A stretch of DNA of 64,000 nt from Sclerurus mexicanus (GCA_013396755.1 VWZF01013053.1:1627293-1691292), one strand, 5' to 3'; counted from the stretch's first letter, positions 12,001 to 26,589 are shown. Translations and numbers: made by a program. Notes: generated by a model not told the origin, from the sequence alone.

Positions 12001-14919
12001 GGGGCTGACTGCTTTGAGAACATCAAACCTCTCATTCATACACATCTTCCATGCTGACTGAAGGCCATGGGGGTACCTTCTGGAGATGCTTTCCCAGCCT
12101 GCCCAGTGTCCAAACTGATAATCTGCTGGGATCTCCTGTGTGCACCTAAGCCCCAGTGAGGTTGGTCCCTTGTGCCTCTGGGGTTCAGCCTGACCCCTCT
12201 GCTTCACTGCACCACTGATGTATGGGAGGCCATTCAGATGCTGAGCCTTCTGCCACTAGGCACCAAAAGGCTCAGTTTTCACGGCCCTGTCACAATTTCA
12301 TATGTGTGGAAAGTAATTATCCTAAAAATGCGAGGCAACAAAAGGGAGGTTTTTTTTCTCTTTTAATCCCCTTGCATCTCAGTTTTGCATCTGTAAAATG
12401 ACAACAATATACTGCTGCTCATAAAAGTGAAGATGTGTGTTGTGTTCCTCATGAATCATGCAAATGCTGTGTGATGTCCCATATTCTAGTTAAGTGTACA
12501 AGGAAATAAGCAATGCTATTGTCAGAGCTCAGCTGAGAGAGAGACGGGAGGGAAAAGACTGAGAGATTTTTCCAAGTGAGAATATCTAAGGAAAGCACTG
12601 ACTAATTGCTCTTTCTGCAAATTATTTCCACCCTTTTCACTTAACAAGCAGGGGATCTTGAAGAAAAATGATGTATCAGAGAATGACAAAACTTGTATTC
12701 CCGCACATAGCAGGATGGAATGAAAGTAGTGATCTTTGGTGTTTCTGGACTTTCCGAGTATGAGTTAAAATGAGATCTACAGGTACTTTTGTTGCTGACT
12801 TTAAGCCCCCTACTAACATGGAATTAAATGGTACAGTGAAATAGGTATTAGTGGTTTTGGGGGATCCACTTGCTAATAGAAGTGACTATTCTAAATTCTC
12901 CTTTTGTGGCAGCCTCCTCATGTCTGTGGCCCCACTTGTGTCCAAGGCTGTGTTCACAGACTCTGTGTGCAACCAGGACCCCTGTCCTGGCTGATGACCA
13001 CACTGGCAGCAGAACTGAACCTCTCTTCCCTGTTGGGGTTCATAGCATCAGAGAGGAGAGTTGCACAGATGAAGTGTGAGCAGTAGGGGATGGGGAGGAA
13101 TGTGGGGTAGCACCTTAGCAATATGACCATGTTGGGTTTTTAAGGTAGGAAAGGCTCCTCTCATTCAGCAGACTTGGTCCTGTGCTCACTCAGCCTCCCA
13201 CATCACACAATCCTTTTTATAAATCCAAATACATTGCCTGTCTGGTGCAGAAATGTTTTATTTCCTTCTCAAGTGTTCTGCTCACACAATGGCAAGTTAT
13301 GACAGCAGAGGTATCCTTGAGCCTGCTGAAGTGAGGATGTTCCTGTTGTGCTGATACGAAGGCCACAGAGGAGAAGAGGTGGTATGACTCAATCTTATTA
13401 GAAGGTATTAAACCAGTTCATCTTTTATCCCTACAAGCATAACCCGAGGACAGATGTGGGTGGCTGTAATGTTGCTGTCTCATTTTTCTTTGTATTTCTG
13501 TTGCTCAATAAACATTAGCACACTGTAGGAGAGTTGGAGATTTTATTTATCGAGAGCTGTAAAAATGCTTCTTCCCTTCACATTTCATCTCCTTTTTTCC
13601 TTTGTCTCACTGATGACTGGCATCATCTGTTCATCTCCTGGAGGGTTTTGAACTCTGTTGTTATGATTCTCTTGCTGCCCTTGTTTTCTGTGCACACATT
13701 CTGTATTCCCAATGTCTTAGATTAAATTAGCCCAATTCCAATCCCTAGATTTACCAAGTTCAAGCCTCAATATGGGGAAGAACATTCCTAATTTTTGAGA
13801 TGGGAATTGTCTTGCTGGCTTGGGAAGTTTTGGAGCTTTTTGAAAAGCAGTGATATTGTTTCCCATAGGATCTCAGTAGATCGTCTTTCATTTCCTGCAT
13901 TTCTCTTCATATTCTCATCTGCCGAGACACACAGCTCAAGGTTTAGCACTTTGGTTTCACAGTTCATAAAAATTAGCCTAGCCTTGCAGTTTCCATTTGA
14001 ACAAATATTTTTTTTTACAGTTACCTAAATTGCAATCAGGTCCTAAAACATTGGGGTATTCTAAACATAACGGCAACTGCCTTTTTCAATGTAGATGACT
14101 TCTTTCCCCACAAACCTCAGAAATAAATTCTGCATGAAATTAAGCTTTTACCTAAAATGTAGGGAGGGAAGATTTCTGCTTATGGAGATCTTCTGGTGGA
14201 ATATATTCTTATGCCAAATATAAAAGGAATAATTCTACAAAATGAAAGATGAGACTTGTTTCAAACTACCTGATTAAAGTATGCAAAAAAAAATTTGTTT
14301 AGAAGCTTGTTTCCCTTCTTTTACTAAACCTCTGAGGCAATTCAGTGAATTTGATCTGCATTTGCAAATTATTTCAGTTGAGAAATAAGTCCTTTTTGTG
14401 GATAAAATATTTGCCTGAAAAATACTTGCTTGGCTCTGGCAACGTGGCATATGGGCCTGTGTAATTCCTCTCTGTGGGACGTGTTTAACCCTGGGTGACA
14501 AGCATACTGTCAGCACTTAATAATCCTCAGTGGAGGATGCATCAGGAATAATGTTGTGGCTTCCAGGATCCCAGCTTATTTTGCACTCACGTATGATGGA
14601 CCCTCACCAAGGAAGATGGGTTGCCTCTGGGGCTCGTTCCCAGGTGCAAGTATCTCCTAGAGCAGAAAGTTTCTTTTCACGCTCTCCAACCCAAGAAACA
14701 TATCCACAGGGAATTCTGTACAGCAGAAAGGCTGATGAACCAGGCTTCTTTTAAAATTCCTTACTGCCTCCTTATTGCTGATTATCGTCCCATGGAGAGG
14801 GTGGAAGGAGAAAACATTTGGTAATGCACTGGGGGGATTATGACCACAGGGTTCTGTATCCCTTAAGAACATTTCTGCTGTGCTATGTTGGAAACTGTTC
14901 TAACTATAGGTCCAGTCCT
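9061..14919. other. Gene-free stretch
   Basis: About 5.9 kb without a recognisable gene or transposon. The largest frames (for example 9410-9808 on the minus strand) have no recognisable domain. A T10 run lies at 11017-11026, with shorter A- or T-runs near 12350, 14008 and 14285. I see no tandem array or inverted pair of note. Confidence 0.6.
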
Positions 14920-15170
14920 ACTTCAGAGTTATGCTAATATATTAGTTTTAATGACTGAAGAAATGAAGGATACTTGGATAGCTGAAGTTCTAACACAATA
15001 TGTATTAGAATATATAATTAATTTTAAATGGCTTGCAAACATACAAAAGGTTCATTTGCTGCATATAACATGCTCAGAAAAATAATATCCTTTAATGTGC
15101 TGAACTCTTCATGCTTTTCATGAAGCTGCATCTAATTGTACTACTCAGAGTTGACTTATTCTGCCACTGC
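14920..15170. other. AT-rich unique stretch with a perfect short hairpin
   Basis: A strongly AT-rich stretch with several TAAT-type cores. It includes a perfect 7-bp inverted repeat, CTTCATG at 15107-15113 and CATGAAG at 15119-15125, around a 5-base loop. No repeat family is recognised. It could be ordinary AT-rich DNA or a conserved element; one sequence cannot tell. Confidence 0.2.
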
Positions 15171-16379
15171 CTTCTGTTGAGAAAAATAGCATTTCAAGAC
15201 ATGACTAGCACTCTAAGTAGTCCTTAATTCTTAATTCAGAATGAAAATTAGAATTCTGTACTGTATACACCAACCTGAATACCATACACAATACATACAT
15301 TCAGAAGAATGGCTATAAAGAGCATAAATACAAGGTGAACACTAGTGTGTCTGTCTGTCTATTCTTGGATACGAATATAGAGATATACCTGCATGACTGT
15401 GCCAGAACCAATGATGGGACATTTTCATGCCTGCTTTAGAAAATTCAGCTTCATCAGTCTTGTATGCCTTTGATTTTTCCATCAGAAGTGTTAAATAATG
15501 AAATCTGGAAAAGGCTCTTTGGGCATTTTACGTGCAGCAGAATATGAAAAGAAAAAGTCTTTGAAGGAAGCCACGACTTCACTAAAAATTGTTTGTTAAC
15601 ATAAGAAGGAGATAAATTAGTTTAATCTATTTGCAATGTAGTACAGTGAGGAATTACAAGAAAACCAAATAAAAATAGCTGTGGCAAACTGTCTAGATGA
15701 TGAGGATAGTTCCAGATGAGATGAGCATGGGATGTTCAGCAAGGCACTGGCCTCTTTAGAAGCTGAGAATAAAAATATCATTTAGGGAGTAGGCTAATAA
15801 GTTTCAAAACTCTGCAAAGAAGTGATTGAAAATATTCCTTTTGAAGATCTGGAAATGAACCCAAAACCTGTTTGGACATTTTAGCACATGGCAGGTTATA
15901 TTAATTTTAAAATCCATCCTTTTGCAGCCTCTGAGCCTCAGACTGAGCAGCTGTTTCTCTCTTTTTGTCCTTTCTTCTTTTGCCAGGACCTGGCATTATT
16001 TATCCCTTGGGCAGCAGTCACTGTAAATAGGTTTCCTGACCCCTTGGAAACTGGAGGAGTGTGGTGTCCTCAAATTTAAACCTTTTAATGAAGAGCTTAG
16101 GAGAGGAATCCAGCCTGTTGAAAGGCCTTTCCACCTATTTATTAGACACAGAGCTACACAGAAATCAGCAGCTGTCAGACTGCCAGCCAAGAGGACAATA
16201 CAATTCTTTCTGAGCCCTTGACCAATTTTTGTTCATCCCTGGAATTCGTTGTTCCTGCCTCTTGCATTCAGTCTCCTGGAGAAAAAAAAAAAGGACAGCT
16301 GAATTTAAAACTATAATATCAGTGCAGCTCTGGCTCCTGTGCTGGTAATCAGGACACAATGTACTGCTGAGGATGCACA
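15171..16379. other. Gene-free stretch
   Basis: No gene is recognised. A short TG/TCTG microsatellite lies at 15345-15360 and an A11 run at 16282-16292. The remainder is unique sequence with short frames. Confidence 0.6.
15345..15360 (+). repeat. Short (TG)n/(TCTG)n microsatellite
   Basis: This is a run of GTGTGT followed by three CTGT/TCTG-type units. It is short and may be too small to be polymorphic. Confidence 0.7.
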
Positions 16380-16620
16380 CTGTATTATGCAACTCATTCA
16401 GCCTCTAATTATCCCTGATTCCCCTCCCCTTGTAGCAGAACAGCCACAGACATTTACGTGACTGTTCCGGGCTGTGCAGCTCCCGCTGTTTGTGAACTGC
16501 TGAGGTAACAAACTGTACTGCTGGTGGTGAGCTGGCCTTCAGGGATACAAAAGCCTTTAAAATTCAAGTTAATTTATTTTTAGGGATCTCATGGACATGT
16601 CAAATACCTAATGTTTACAG
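16380..16620. promoter_or_regulatory. Unique motif-rich stretch (weak enhancer candidate)
   Basis: This unique stretch contains a homeodomain-type TAATTA near its left edge, a CACGTGA-like ACGTGAC and a few retained CpGs, with no repeat signature. The resemblance to conserved non-coding DNA is only textural. Confidence 0.15.
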
Positions 16621-17905
16621 CCCAGGAGCAGGATTTGTACTATCAGGATCTTATAATATTCCTTGGTGCTAAACGCTGGAGTGTTTTAAACCTTTCCTTT
16701 CCTTTTGGTTCTTCAGCAGAAGTTGGTCTAGGCAGCAGTGCTGCTTGAAATGTTATATGGTTCCAATACCTTTTCAATTTGGGGTTGTTCAGAGGTCAAT
16801 GGAGTGATGGATTAAAGTGGGGGTGGGAAATGCATTTTATTGACTGAAACTATCTACTGGCAGTAGGGAAAAGCAAGTGCAGTAGTAGGTATGGCCAGAA
16901 CGACTTGTTTCATTTGCAGGAACAGTTCCCATCAGAGTTGTGCTTCTACTTCAGCTTGGTATGTGGCACTATTCCTTGGAAGGTCTGAGGGCCAAACTCA
17001 TTTGCCTTGCTCTGCCTTGGAGGGAAGGAAATGGGGGGCAAGGAAGCATCTGGCAGGGACTTACTTCAGCAGCAGTGCCCATCACAGTCCTGTGTCTGCA
17101 GCTGATGTCACAGCCAGCTGGGGAAAAAAGACCAGAGTTGCCATACTATGACTCCCTTCATCCTCCTGTCTTTATCCTGGTACAGTTAATCCTGTCCTTT
17201 GCTGTCTTACTGGATTTCATGCTAAAAATGTGCCAAGATCATCAGCCTGTTTCTTTGCAGGGAAAAGAACCGCCATGAAACAGTTCCTTTCAACCCTATC
17301 CAAAGCTGTTGATGTCAGTGAAAGCTTTACTTTCCCTGAGGGTCTGTGGATCAGGTCATCAGTGTGGGATGTGGTACACAGGACTTTCTGTAACTTGTTA
17401 AACAGGCAAAATTGGTGCAGCCTTTCAGAGGAGGGGGTAGGGAAAAAACCCACTGACAGAGATGGGCGCAACCTTGTGTGATTTGGGCTCCACGGAGTTC
17501 AGAATGGTTTTCCATGATTAAGAAATAGTCAACCTTATTGATTTCCATTTTTTCCTGCTGGATTTCCAAACTGTACAATATAAGCCATTCTGCTACTTCA
17601 GTCAGTGGCTTATCTTGCTTCTTTCGCTGTACAGTGTTTCTGCTCCTTGGACAGTACAGTTCTGCAGGCAGGAGGACCCTCTTCTGGGAGCCAGAAAGTC
17701 ATGGTTTTGTGCCTGAAGGCATTTGCCCAATGGCACCACATGACGTTCTTCATTCTTTCTTCAGCCCACACCTCCCTGTGTGAGAGCAACAGGAAGCTGA
17801 ACCAGTGCATAAGGCATCGGAAGCAGTGGCTTTCTGGTACTTCTAGTTTAAAATTTTGGGGATGGATTTTAACCCTTAAAGTTGTGGGTATGCTCAAGGC
17901 TTGGC

Positions 17906-17920
17906 TTTTTTTTTTTTTTT
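17906..17920 (+). repeat. Poly-T run (T15)
   Basis: An uninterrupted run of 15 T with no attached retroelement that I can recognise on either strand. Confidence 0.9.
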
Positions 17921-20900
17921 GCACTGACGAAACAAAATATAAGACAACCCAGACATTTGAACTGAGATGTCTCCTCACAGGTCATGAGACCCTCTGATCT
18001 TGGGTTAGATTCTGTTTTAATTTATTTTTGTTTAAGTTTTATCTAATGACAATGCATCCACCATCTGACTCTCTGCTGAATGTACTTGAAGTTAGTACAT
18101 GAGCCAGGATGTTCTCAATGGACCTTTTACTTTTTTTTAATACTTGTTGAAGCAATTCCAAATTGTGAGCATCAAGAAGGTTGGCCAGCGCTGTGCCGTT
18201 ATAAGTAAATGAAACACAGAATAATTTTTACTTATATTTGTGTTTTCTTAAAAAATAATTGAAGCAAAGTACTGTTAGGCAATTAAACTTAGTGAGAGAC
18301 ATACACATAGTTTAAAGTATTTTCTACTTCTGTTTGCTTTTTATAACTAAAATGTGTAGGGTTGTAAGGGAGAAAATATAACAGGAATTTTCAGTGTAGG
18401 GGAGCTTCATCGAAACCGAAGTGTTATTACAGTAGTTCTTAAGTATAATGTACCTGTTTTAGTGGAGGAATAATTATTTTTGGGGAACAAAATATTAAGC
18501 AAATGATTGTGCCACTAAATCATGAGAAACACCTCGAAAATTGCTGCTTTTAAATTAAGTGACAGGAGGAAACAAAAGGGCACCACAACATCCTGAAAGA
18601 GATATGCTTCTCTTTATTAGAAGTAACCAAGTGCTGGGATCAGGGTTTGGGCAGAATTGCTCATTGTGGAAGATGAGAAATTATTTACCTGCTTTTGTGT
18701 CTCAGGCAGAACCTGTGCCTTTGGCACCATGGGGCTTAACTCTGCAACAAATGCAACCTTATCCAAAAATTCAGGAATTCAGTGAAACTGAGTTTCATTG
18801 ATTTCCCACAATTTCTTGATAAGAATTTCATTCAAACAGAGCCACTGAGTTGTAGCTAGTGATACTTAATTATTGATAGGAAAAGTGAGTTTCTCCCTTC
18901 ACGATCCTGGATTTGTTTCTCAGTAAGGTTGCTATCAAACTGTAGTCTTGTTAGAATTTCTAAAATAACTGAGACAAGACAAGACAGCCTATATTTAAAT
19001 GTATTGGTTTTCATATTCGCAAGAAGGAAAATATAATGAAAGTCTGAATGCCTGAATTATTGCTGCACTGCCACTAAAAAAATTATGTAGAAACCGGAGC
19101 TGCCAAGAGTGTGTACCTATGAACCCAGCAAGGACACCCCTACACACGCTCCTCCTGTGGGCATAATTATGGTATTTGCCTTTTAAATCTCGACATGTTC
19201 CAGCACGATGATGACTGGAATAATAATAATTGAAAAATTTCATGTTACCTAGCAATGATGCAGTTTATACCTTACCAGTGTGTTCTGATGTTATGCCTAA
19301 TAAAAGATGACAAGACTTGCTTTAAGTCTTAATCCGTCAGCAACACTATAATCTACTGAGGTGAGCTGTATTTTCCTTCTTGCACAGATAAAAAGCATAA
19401 AAATTGGATCACTTGGAGAAACTTTGAAGCAATGTTCTGAAATAGTTACTGTGTACACCAGTTTCCTTTTGTCCTCGGTACCTGGCCCAGCTTCAAAAAG
19501 CACCTCTTCGCTGAGGAATTTCAGGTTGTTGTAATTGGGGATGATTTCTCTTTGAAGAGAGAGGTCACCTTTTCCCCTCTGTGCTGAGAGGGAGGTGCAC
19601 ATTGGAGACTTACAAGACCAGTCGTGGCTTCCACAGATATATTTGACCTCTGTGTGGGCCCATGGCCAAGCATGAGAGGCGGGATATTTATTCTTTTTCT
19701 CCCCCACTACTTGGTATTTAGTTGGTCAACCCTTCTGGGCGAGGACTGCCCTCCCACACACACATTTACTAATGCTAAATGAAAATGTAGCAGCAGCCAG
19801 AGCTTTGTCAATGACAGTCACTTATTTGTCCAGTGCAGGACATGGTACCTTCCTCTCTTTCCTCCAAAAGCACTGGTTGGAAAACATGAACCCACAGAGC
19901 CTGTTTACATCTGTGCTTAGTCATGGATGGGGTCATTCCTTAAATTCAAGCTATGGACAGTAACTTCACATGCCAGCAATGTGATCTAGTCATTGTAGAG
20001 CTCCAGCTCCTTTAATTGGCCTCCAGAACTAAAGATGTAATTTTAGAGAAGCATATGAAAGGTCAGTTAATTTTCCCAAACCTTAATCTTGAAATATCTG
20101 TTTATTTGACCTTCCAGTTCAGTCAGAGTTGGCATGAATTCAACCTCCAGCTACATGAATGCTTCCTATTGATTTCACATAGACTTACACCAGTCCAGAG
20201 ATATGTAAAAGGCATTCCTTCAGCTTTCTGAGGCTCATAAATTGAAGTATTGTAAGGCTGCCAGGTGTGGGTTACCTGGACCAGGTATTGCAAATGAAAG
20301 TCTTTTGTGTGAAGGTTTCTAAAGAAATAATATTTTTCAGATGGGAAGGTCAGATCCTGGGTTAGAGAGTCTGATACCTGTGGCAGTCTGGGCCAGTGGT
20401 TGACACTTTTGTCTCAATTTTCATTTCTGTGTGCCTGTTAGAGCAAAACCGATTGAAAGTTTTTGGGTAATACCTGAATGTTGAAAAGTTCAAAACAGCT
20501 TCAGGCTCCTGACAGAGGAAAAAATTATCAGTTTTTCCCATTTAAAAAAGTCAATGAGGAATTCATCCTGGAGCTTTCCTTCTGGAAAAGATGTTGATTT
20601 CCTGGCATGTCCCTTGGAGCACAGGATCTTTGTGTTGCATTGTCACACTTTCTGGGAAGTGGTCGCATTTCAATGGCAAAAAAGCACTGAGGATGCCCTG
20701 TGCTGTACCTGTCCTTGTATGTGGTGAGGGAAGCTGGTTGGACTAAAATGAGTGTCGTGTTTGGGCCAGTGTGTAATAACTGGGAACATGATGCAACAAA
20801 CCTGGAACATGACATCTCTCTTATTTATTTTTTTGCTGTTTAATTTCATGAGGTTTCTAACTGTGGTCTTACAGCAGCAGTTACATACTTGGACTATTTA

Positions 20901-21580
20901 ATCTTCTTGTATTTTTAGTATAATTTTCCCTTCTTGAGCACAACTATAGAAATATACTTATTCTTTCACTCAGTTCAATACATGGCTTTAACTTTTAATC
21001 TTTTCTCCAGTGACTCACTTTTAAATTGGAACAAGACATTATTGTGTGTATTTATTTAATTCCTTCATTGAAATTTTAAGCCTCAGTAGGAATTACATTT
21101 TGTCCCTCTAATAATTCTTGGTTTTAATCTATTATACTATGGCTTGGTCAGTCATTCTTTACATCTATTACTGCAACCCTTCTTCACCAATTTGTCCTGA
21201 ATACAAGGTGGTTTACTCAATTATCCTTCTTCCAGTTCATGTTTTATCATCTACATAAAACAAGCTGACAGCTGTTTGGAAATAGTTGCCTTCATGACTT
21301 CAGCACAGGTTTTTACCTTTGTCCCTTCAATACCTGCAAGGCTGTATCTAAAGGAGTGTGAAATCCTCCAAAAATTGCTGTGTGTCTTACTGATAGTTTT
21401 GTTTCATGTATGCCATTTGCAGATGACATGGCAGCACAGACCTGTTTGTCAATAAACACCTACAGATGATATCCTGACACTGCCTAACCCTTAAAGTGGC
21501 TGCAAACTCCACAGTCAGGCAATTTTTAGCACTGCTTTCCAGGGTGTTCAATTAGGTCTCCTTGACTTTTTTCTTTTCTC

Positions 21581-21593
21581 TTTTTTTTTTTTT
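21581..21593 (+). repeat. Poly-T run (T13)
   Basis: Thirteen T following a pyrimidine-rich lead-in from about 21567. The lead-in could serve as a splice polypyrimidine tract, but no AG-flanked exon pattern stands out after it. Confidence 0.85.
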
Positions 21594-23047
21594 AAAGCTT
21601 CTGAGGTCTTTTAATTACTTACTCTGTTTGATTGGGCTTTTTCATATCTTTTAATAAAATACAAGCTCGCCCTCAGAACTACATATCTCAAAGAAAGACT
21701 TAAATTATTAAATTTATAAGGAACTTACTGAACAGTATGTTTGCCAAATGCTACAAGATTATTAAGCAAAGCTTAATGATGTTTGTTGGCCAAGTAAGTT
21801 GTACACTATGCTATAGGAAAGTTTTTGTCAGTGTTATTTAATATATGGGAACCAACCACTATTTCAGTTGTATCGAGCTGCTGTATTTTCTGCATCTTAG
21901 AGGCCAGCGAGGGCTGGGAGTCCAGAACCACGGCATTCACAGTTTAGTGCTTAAATGAAGCATTGGAGCAGTTCAGAACTTCCACTGAATGTGATGTAGG
22001 AGGAGGTTGGTCAGCTTGGAGAGGTATGAGTTGCCTCCAGAGTATGATTTCAGCCTGAAAAAGATCCTGTGAAAATGGTACCATTTTATACTTTTGTTGA
22101 ATAGCTCCACTGTGGAGAAAGAGACTCTGGTTTCTATGTTTGTGTAAGAGGCGTGGGAACTACATGTCAGCTGTCTCATTGTGAAAGAAACATGATTTTC
22201 AGAAACACGCTAAAGATTAGAACACCTAATTAAACACCACACAGGTAATGGTAGATCTGCTTGGCTTTGGTATGAGCAGTAGGAGATTGTAAGCTTTGAA
22301 AGTTACTCTCTCAATGTTCATATACAGTGTGTTTAAATTTGAAGTGATGTCTGGCAGAATGAATCTAAGCATGTGATTTGCACGGCAGATTTGGTATGGG
22401 ATTGTGTTTGGGCACAAAGCAGTATTTTCCAAAGCACTAAAGCAACTCAGAAGCCTTAATCTCACTGTAGAGGATGATTTAAGCAAGGGAACTCTTAAGT
22501 ATGTTGACTTTGTAAAGAAATGTGACTCCTAACTGCCTGAAGGCCATATCTGCAAAGGAATTTAGAAGTTTATTATAATTTTCAAGAATACATAACTAAC
22601 CAGGATGCCTACTTCCGTTGATCTCAAGTAATTTTCTTCTAAATTATTCTTGCTCTTCTCCTTAGATTTTATGCTACCTACTAAGCAATTTTACTGTTTT
22701 GGCTAAATTTCTCCCCAGTGTAAGGGCATTTACTTAACACACTTGTTCCCAGGAAATACTGCATTTTGTTCTTCATTTCTAGAACAGAAAAAAAACCAAA
22801 ACAACACTAGATTGTCTCTTTGGAGCTCCTTACCTTTTTAATTGGTGCATTTTAAGATTCACTGAGAGTATTAGATATTTAAAAGTCCTCATTATTCGGT
22901 GTTTGTCAGCTTTGAACTGTCTTTGCCATTAGCTTCTAAATGATCTAAGTCTTTCTATAACTGACTGGAGTTTTCCCCGTTTACTGTTCCCCAGACTTTA
23001 ACACTCTCAATTTATAAGCACTTCTTAATTTGTGTCTTGTTCTAATG

Positions 23048-23071
23048 TTTTGTTTTTTGTTTTTTTTTTTT
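23048..23071 (+). repeat. T-rich low-complexity run
   Basis: Interrupted T-runs end in T12 at 23060-23071, punctuated by single G residues. Simple sequence. Confidence 0.85.
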
Positions 23072-23806
23072 GTATTCCGAGCCCGCTTTTTCTGCCACTT
23101 GTAGTAATGCAGGTATTTACTATTGACCTTGAATTAGTCTTTTATTTAAAAAAAACCCAAACAAGCAAGCCTCCTAATTCTTTGATTAGAAGTCATCATT
23201 ATATCATTGAACAATGAAGTATGTGGCTGTTTCAGATACTAACCTTTCTGTCATCCTCTGCTCCAAACTCCTTCCACTTACTGGGGGCTTCTGCTGGGCT
23301 TGCCAGCAACACAACGGTGAGTGCAGGAATATTGTTGAAGAGCACTTGTTTACTAAGACCTACCCTAAAATCCCTTTGACCAAGCTGCCAAAGGCAGCTC
23401 CCATCCCTCCTACACTGGGCTGGTCTCCTGTCGTAAATGATGTTGTTATCAGGTCAATCAGTGTGGGCAGGGACAAATCTGTTGTGTGCAGGTAGAACTA
23501 GCTTGCTTTGTGTTACCTGGCCAATCTCCCTCTGACTTCTTGTCTTCACAAGCATTAATTTGGGAAAAGAAACTCTCCTCTGACTGACAAATTTATACTA
23601 AACCAAGGTGAACAATATGTTCTTTCATCCCTGGTTGGATTCTGTTGCTGGAAAATAAGATCTTGCCAGCACTAGAAAGATAAAGGTAAGATGCAGGAAG
23701 TAGCTCAGAGAAGGATCAGTGGGTTTTATCCGCCATAAAAACAGGCTACTGATGAACATTCCAGATCACAGGCATTTCTTCCTAAACAAAATAAAAAATT
23801 AAATAT

Positions 23807-23834
23807 TGGGGTTTTTTTGTGGGGTTTTGTTTTA
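23807..23834 (+). repeat. G/T-rich low-complexity tract
   Basis: G4 runs alternate with T-runs (GGGG, T7, GTGGGG, TTTTG). Only two runs of three or more G are present, so it does not meet the four-run quadruplex pattern. Confidence 0.75.
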
Positions 23835-26589
23835 TTCACCTCACCTCTTCAGATAGCTTCAGAACAATTTATCTGTAGGAAAGATATATACTATATGAAA
23901 ATGGGAGTAGCAATTCTGTCCACTATTCTTGAGTAATTTGTTGACAACCTTCTGATTAAACTTTCCTCTTTCCTCCCTTTCAGCCCAATTTAAATCAAAA
24001 TATTGATGGAAACAATTTCTGTGAGAAAAATGGAAAAGTTCATAGGGTAGATGAAGTTCCATAGCCTTCTTCATTAATGTGCCTGAGTGTTCATTCCATT
24101 TATGTATTATTTATCTTGCCTCTGAGGTGTAGCAAGAATAGCATTTGCAAGGCATTCCTTCCAGATAACTTGAGTATTGTGAAGAAGTAATATCTAAAAT
24201 AGGACCAAGCAGTTTACTATGGCAAGTTCACAATTATAGTTGTACACAATCAAATACTGTCAAAACAAACTTTTATTTCACTTCGGGGAAAGTTGACCAG
24301 ACTATCGGCAGAGCTCCACAGATGGACTCAAGAGAGCTGTGTTTGCAACTCTGGCAAAGGGCTTTGCCTTGACCTTGGGTCAATGACTTTACCTCTCTTT
24401 GCCTTCGTTTTTCCTCCCACCTTGCTATGCTTTGATATTTGGCTGAGCATATTGGTGCTGGGACTGGCTGCTTGTTCTTACACCCCTGGTGTGATCCTAC
24501 TCCCTTCAGCCTTCCCAGTGACCTCTTGGCACAGTGCTAATGGAAGCAGTGAAAAATCACACCTTCCCTTTCTGAGGGGCTGCAATGTAAGTTGCATTGA
24601 CTGATGTGTCAGCATCCTTACGTGCAAAGTGGTGTGCCCTCACCACTGTTATCACTTCCAAACCAGGGTGCATAAAACAGAAATGCAGTGGCACTGTGGG
24701 AGGTAAATCTCATGCCTTTCAAAGGGAAGTCTGTCCTGCCTGGAGCACAGATCAACTCCTAAGAGTCAGAGCAGTAAGAACAGAGATTTACCTCCTTGAA
24801 AGCATAACCTTTATTTTTAAATGTAAAAGGTAATAAAGTAAAAGCTAAAAAAGTCAGTAGAAGAGGTAGGGCTGGAAGTGGTAAAAGCAAACCCACTGGT
24901 AGCTCAGTGTTTGCTGGTTGGAGCAGATGTTTGTTCTGCCTGCAGCTGCCCTGTGTAGCCCATGCTACAGTCTCCCTGCTGCAGAATGACCATTGAGGGA
25001 TGCACCCTCATGCTCTTCCTGAAGCCAGCTGACAGGAGTAAGGCTGAATTGGAAGAAGTTCAAGCCAGCAATGCCAGGAGCAAGGGAAGTAAAGAATCCT
25101 GCTGATTTTGGTGGACCTGCTCTCCTCTGTCTGACTAGTGACCCATGAAGGAGCAGGTTTCTCATTTGCTGGCCCATCCTCTGGGAAAGCAGAATATGCT
25201 CCTCATGGGCCAGTGCCGGAAGAAGGCATTGCACAACACTGGCATCACACATAGAGAATGGAAAATACTTGTTTTGGCAAGCAAACTGAGGATTTTGAGG
25301 AGAAAGGTAGCAAGCTAAGCAACTGTATTTCTCCTTACTGGTAAGTGCAGGTGTGACATAATCCCTGAGCTGAATAGTGCACAGGTATCTCCATCAGAGC
25401 AACAAGGTTATTCCAGATTTATGTCACTGTTCCCAGGAGTTTGCTATATTTTACTATGTTTTTCAGTTATCTTTAAGAACAAAGACTGCAATGCCACTGA
25501 GCCCATAGAAAAGGTAAAATGTAAATAGTTTTGAAGCCAAACACAGCACAGATATCAGTGCGATATTAAAGGAGTTTTTTCAGCAGCCTCTCCAAAGATG
25601 AATATCCGTTTATCAATGCCTTTGCTAAATTAAATACATAAAATCTTTACATGCAACATAACAAAAAGTCATGAACAGTATCAGTATTCAGATGGTATTA
25701 GTGACATTCAGCATGACAAACTGCGTAGGAAGCTGGTTGTCAAAGCCCTGTGATAGTGAAAATGGCTCTGCTCACAGTACCAAGATATTACTTATCTCTC
25801 CTAAAGTCTGAAAGGCTGCTGAAAAAATCCCTTATATATTTTATACTTATATTAGAGACATCAACATACCATTGAAGTGCTTAATGTTTGGTTTCTATGG
25901 CTCTGCAGAGGATATGTGGGAGCAGTCCAGCCCCTCCACTCCCCCGAAAAATCACAAAACCCCACAAACCTGAGTGATTGCAATTGTTTACTCTTTTATT
26001 TCTTTGGGGTTTTTATCACAGAATGAAACACAAAGCAGCATTCAGCATTTCTTAAGAGAAATCTGAAAACACTGATAATAAATTCAGAATCTAGCTGAGA
26101 ATTACCACAAATGGCTTATTTCGACACAGGGAAGCACATTTTGTCCAGGAGTTCAAACCTGAATCTGCACATCTCCTCTCCTGAATTAACTGTAAAACGG
26201 GAAATCCTGAACATTTCAGAATGAGGTATAATAGAAGCAACAGACTCATAAAGAGTTATCTTTTGTTTACTTTAGTATGCTTGGAGATTAGAAAGCTCCC
26301 AAAAGCACAGGAACCAATAGGAAAGGAATCTAGGTGTTTGAGGTCTGTTGGTTTCAATGGAAGATTGATACCTCAGCATCTTTGTACGCCAGGACTAAGG
26401 TGCTACAAGATGTACAGTTTGCCAAAGTAATGCAGCAGAAGCACAGGGCAGGTGTGTACCTGATCAGAGGTGTCCAGGTGGTACTGGCAGAAGTGAGGGA
26501 ATGTGGCCAGCAGCATTGAGCACATCTGTGGTAGGACCTGCACTGGGTTGGGGCCTGACAAAGGACTTGATACCTGAGGTGAGTTAGTT

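Larger units (their letters stand above)
16621..26589. other. Gene-free stretch, about 10 kb
   Basis: I recognise no gene, CR1, LTR or DNA transposon. The frames near 16.9-17.8 kb are the most crowded but resemble no known family. Landmarks are homopolymer runs at 17906-17920, 21581-21593 and 23060-23071 and a G/T tract at 23807-23834. Slightly GC-richer unique sequence lies at 24.3-25.3 kb. Confidence 0.55.
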
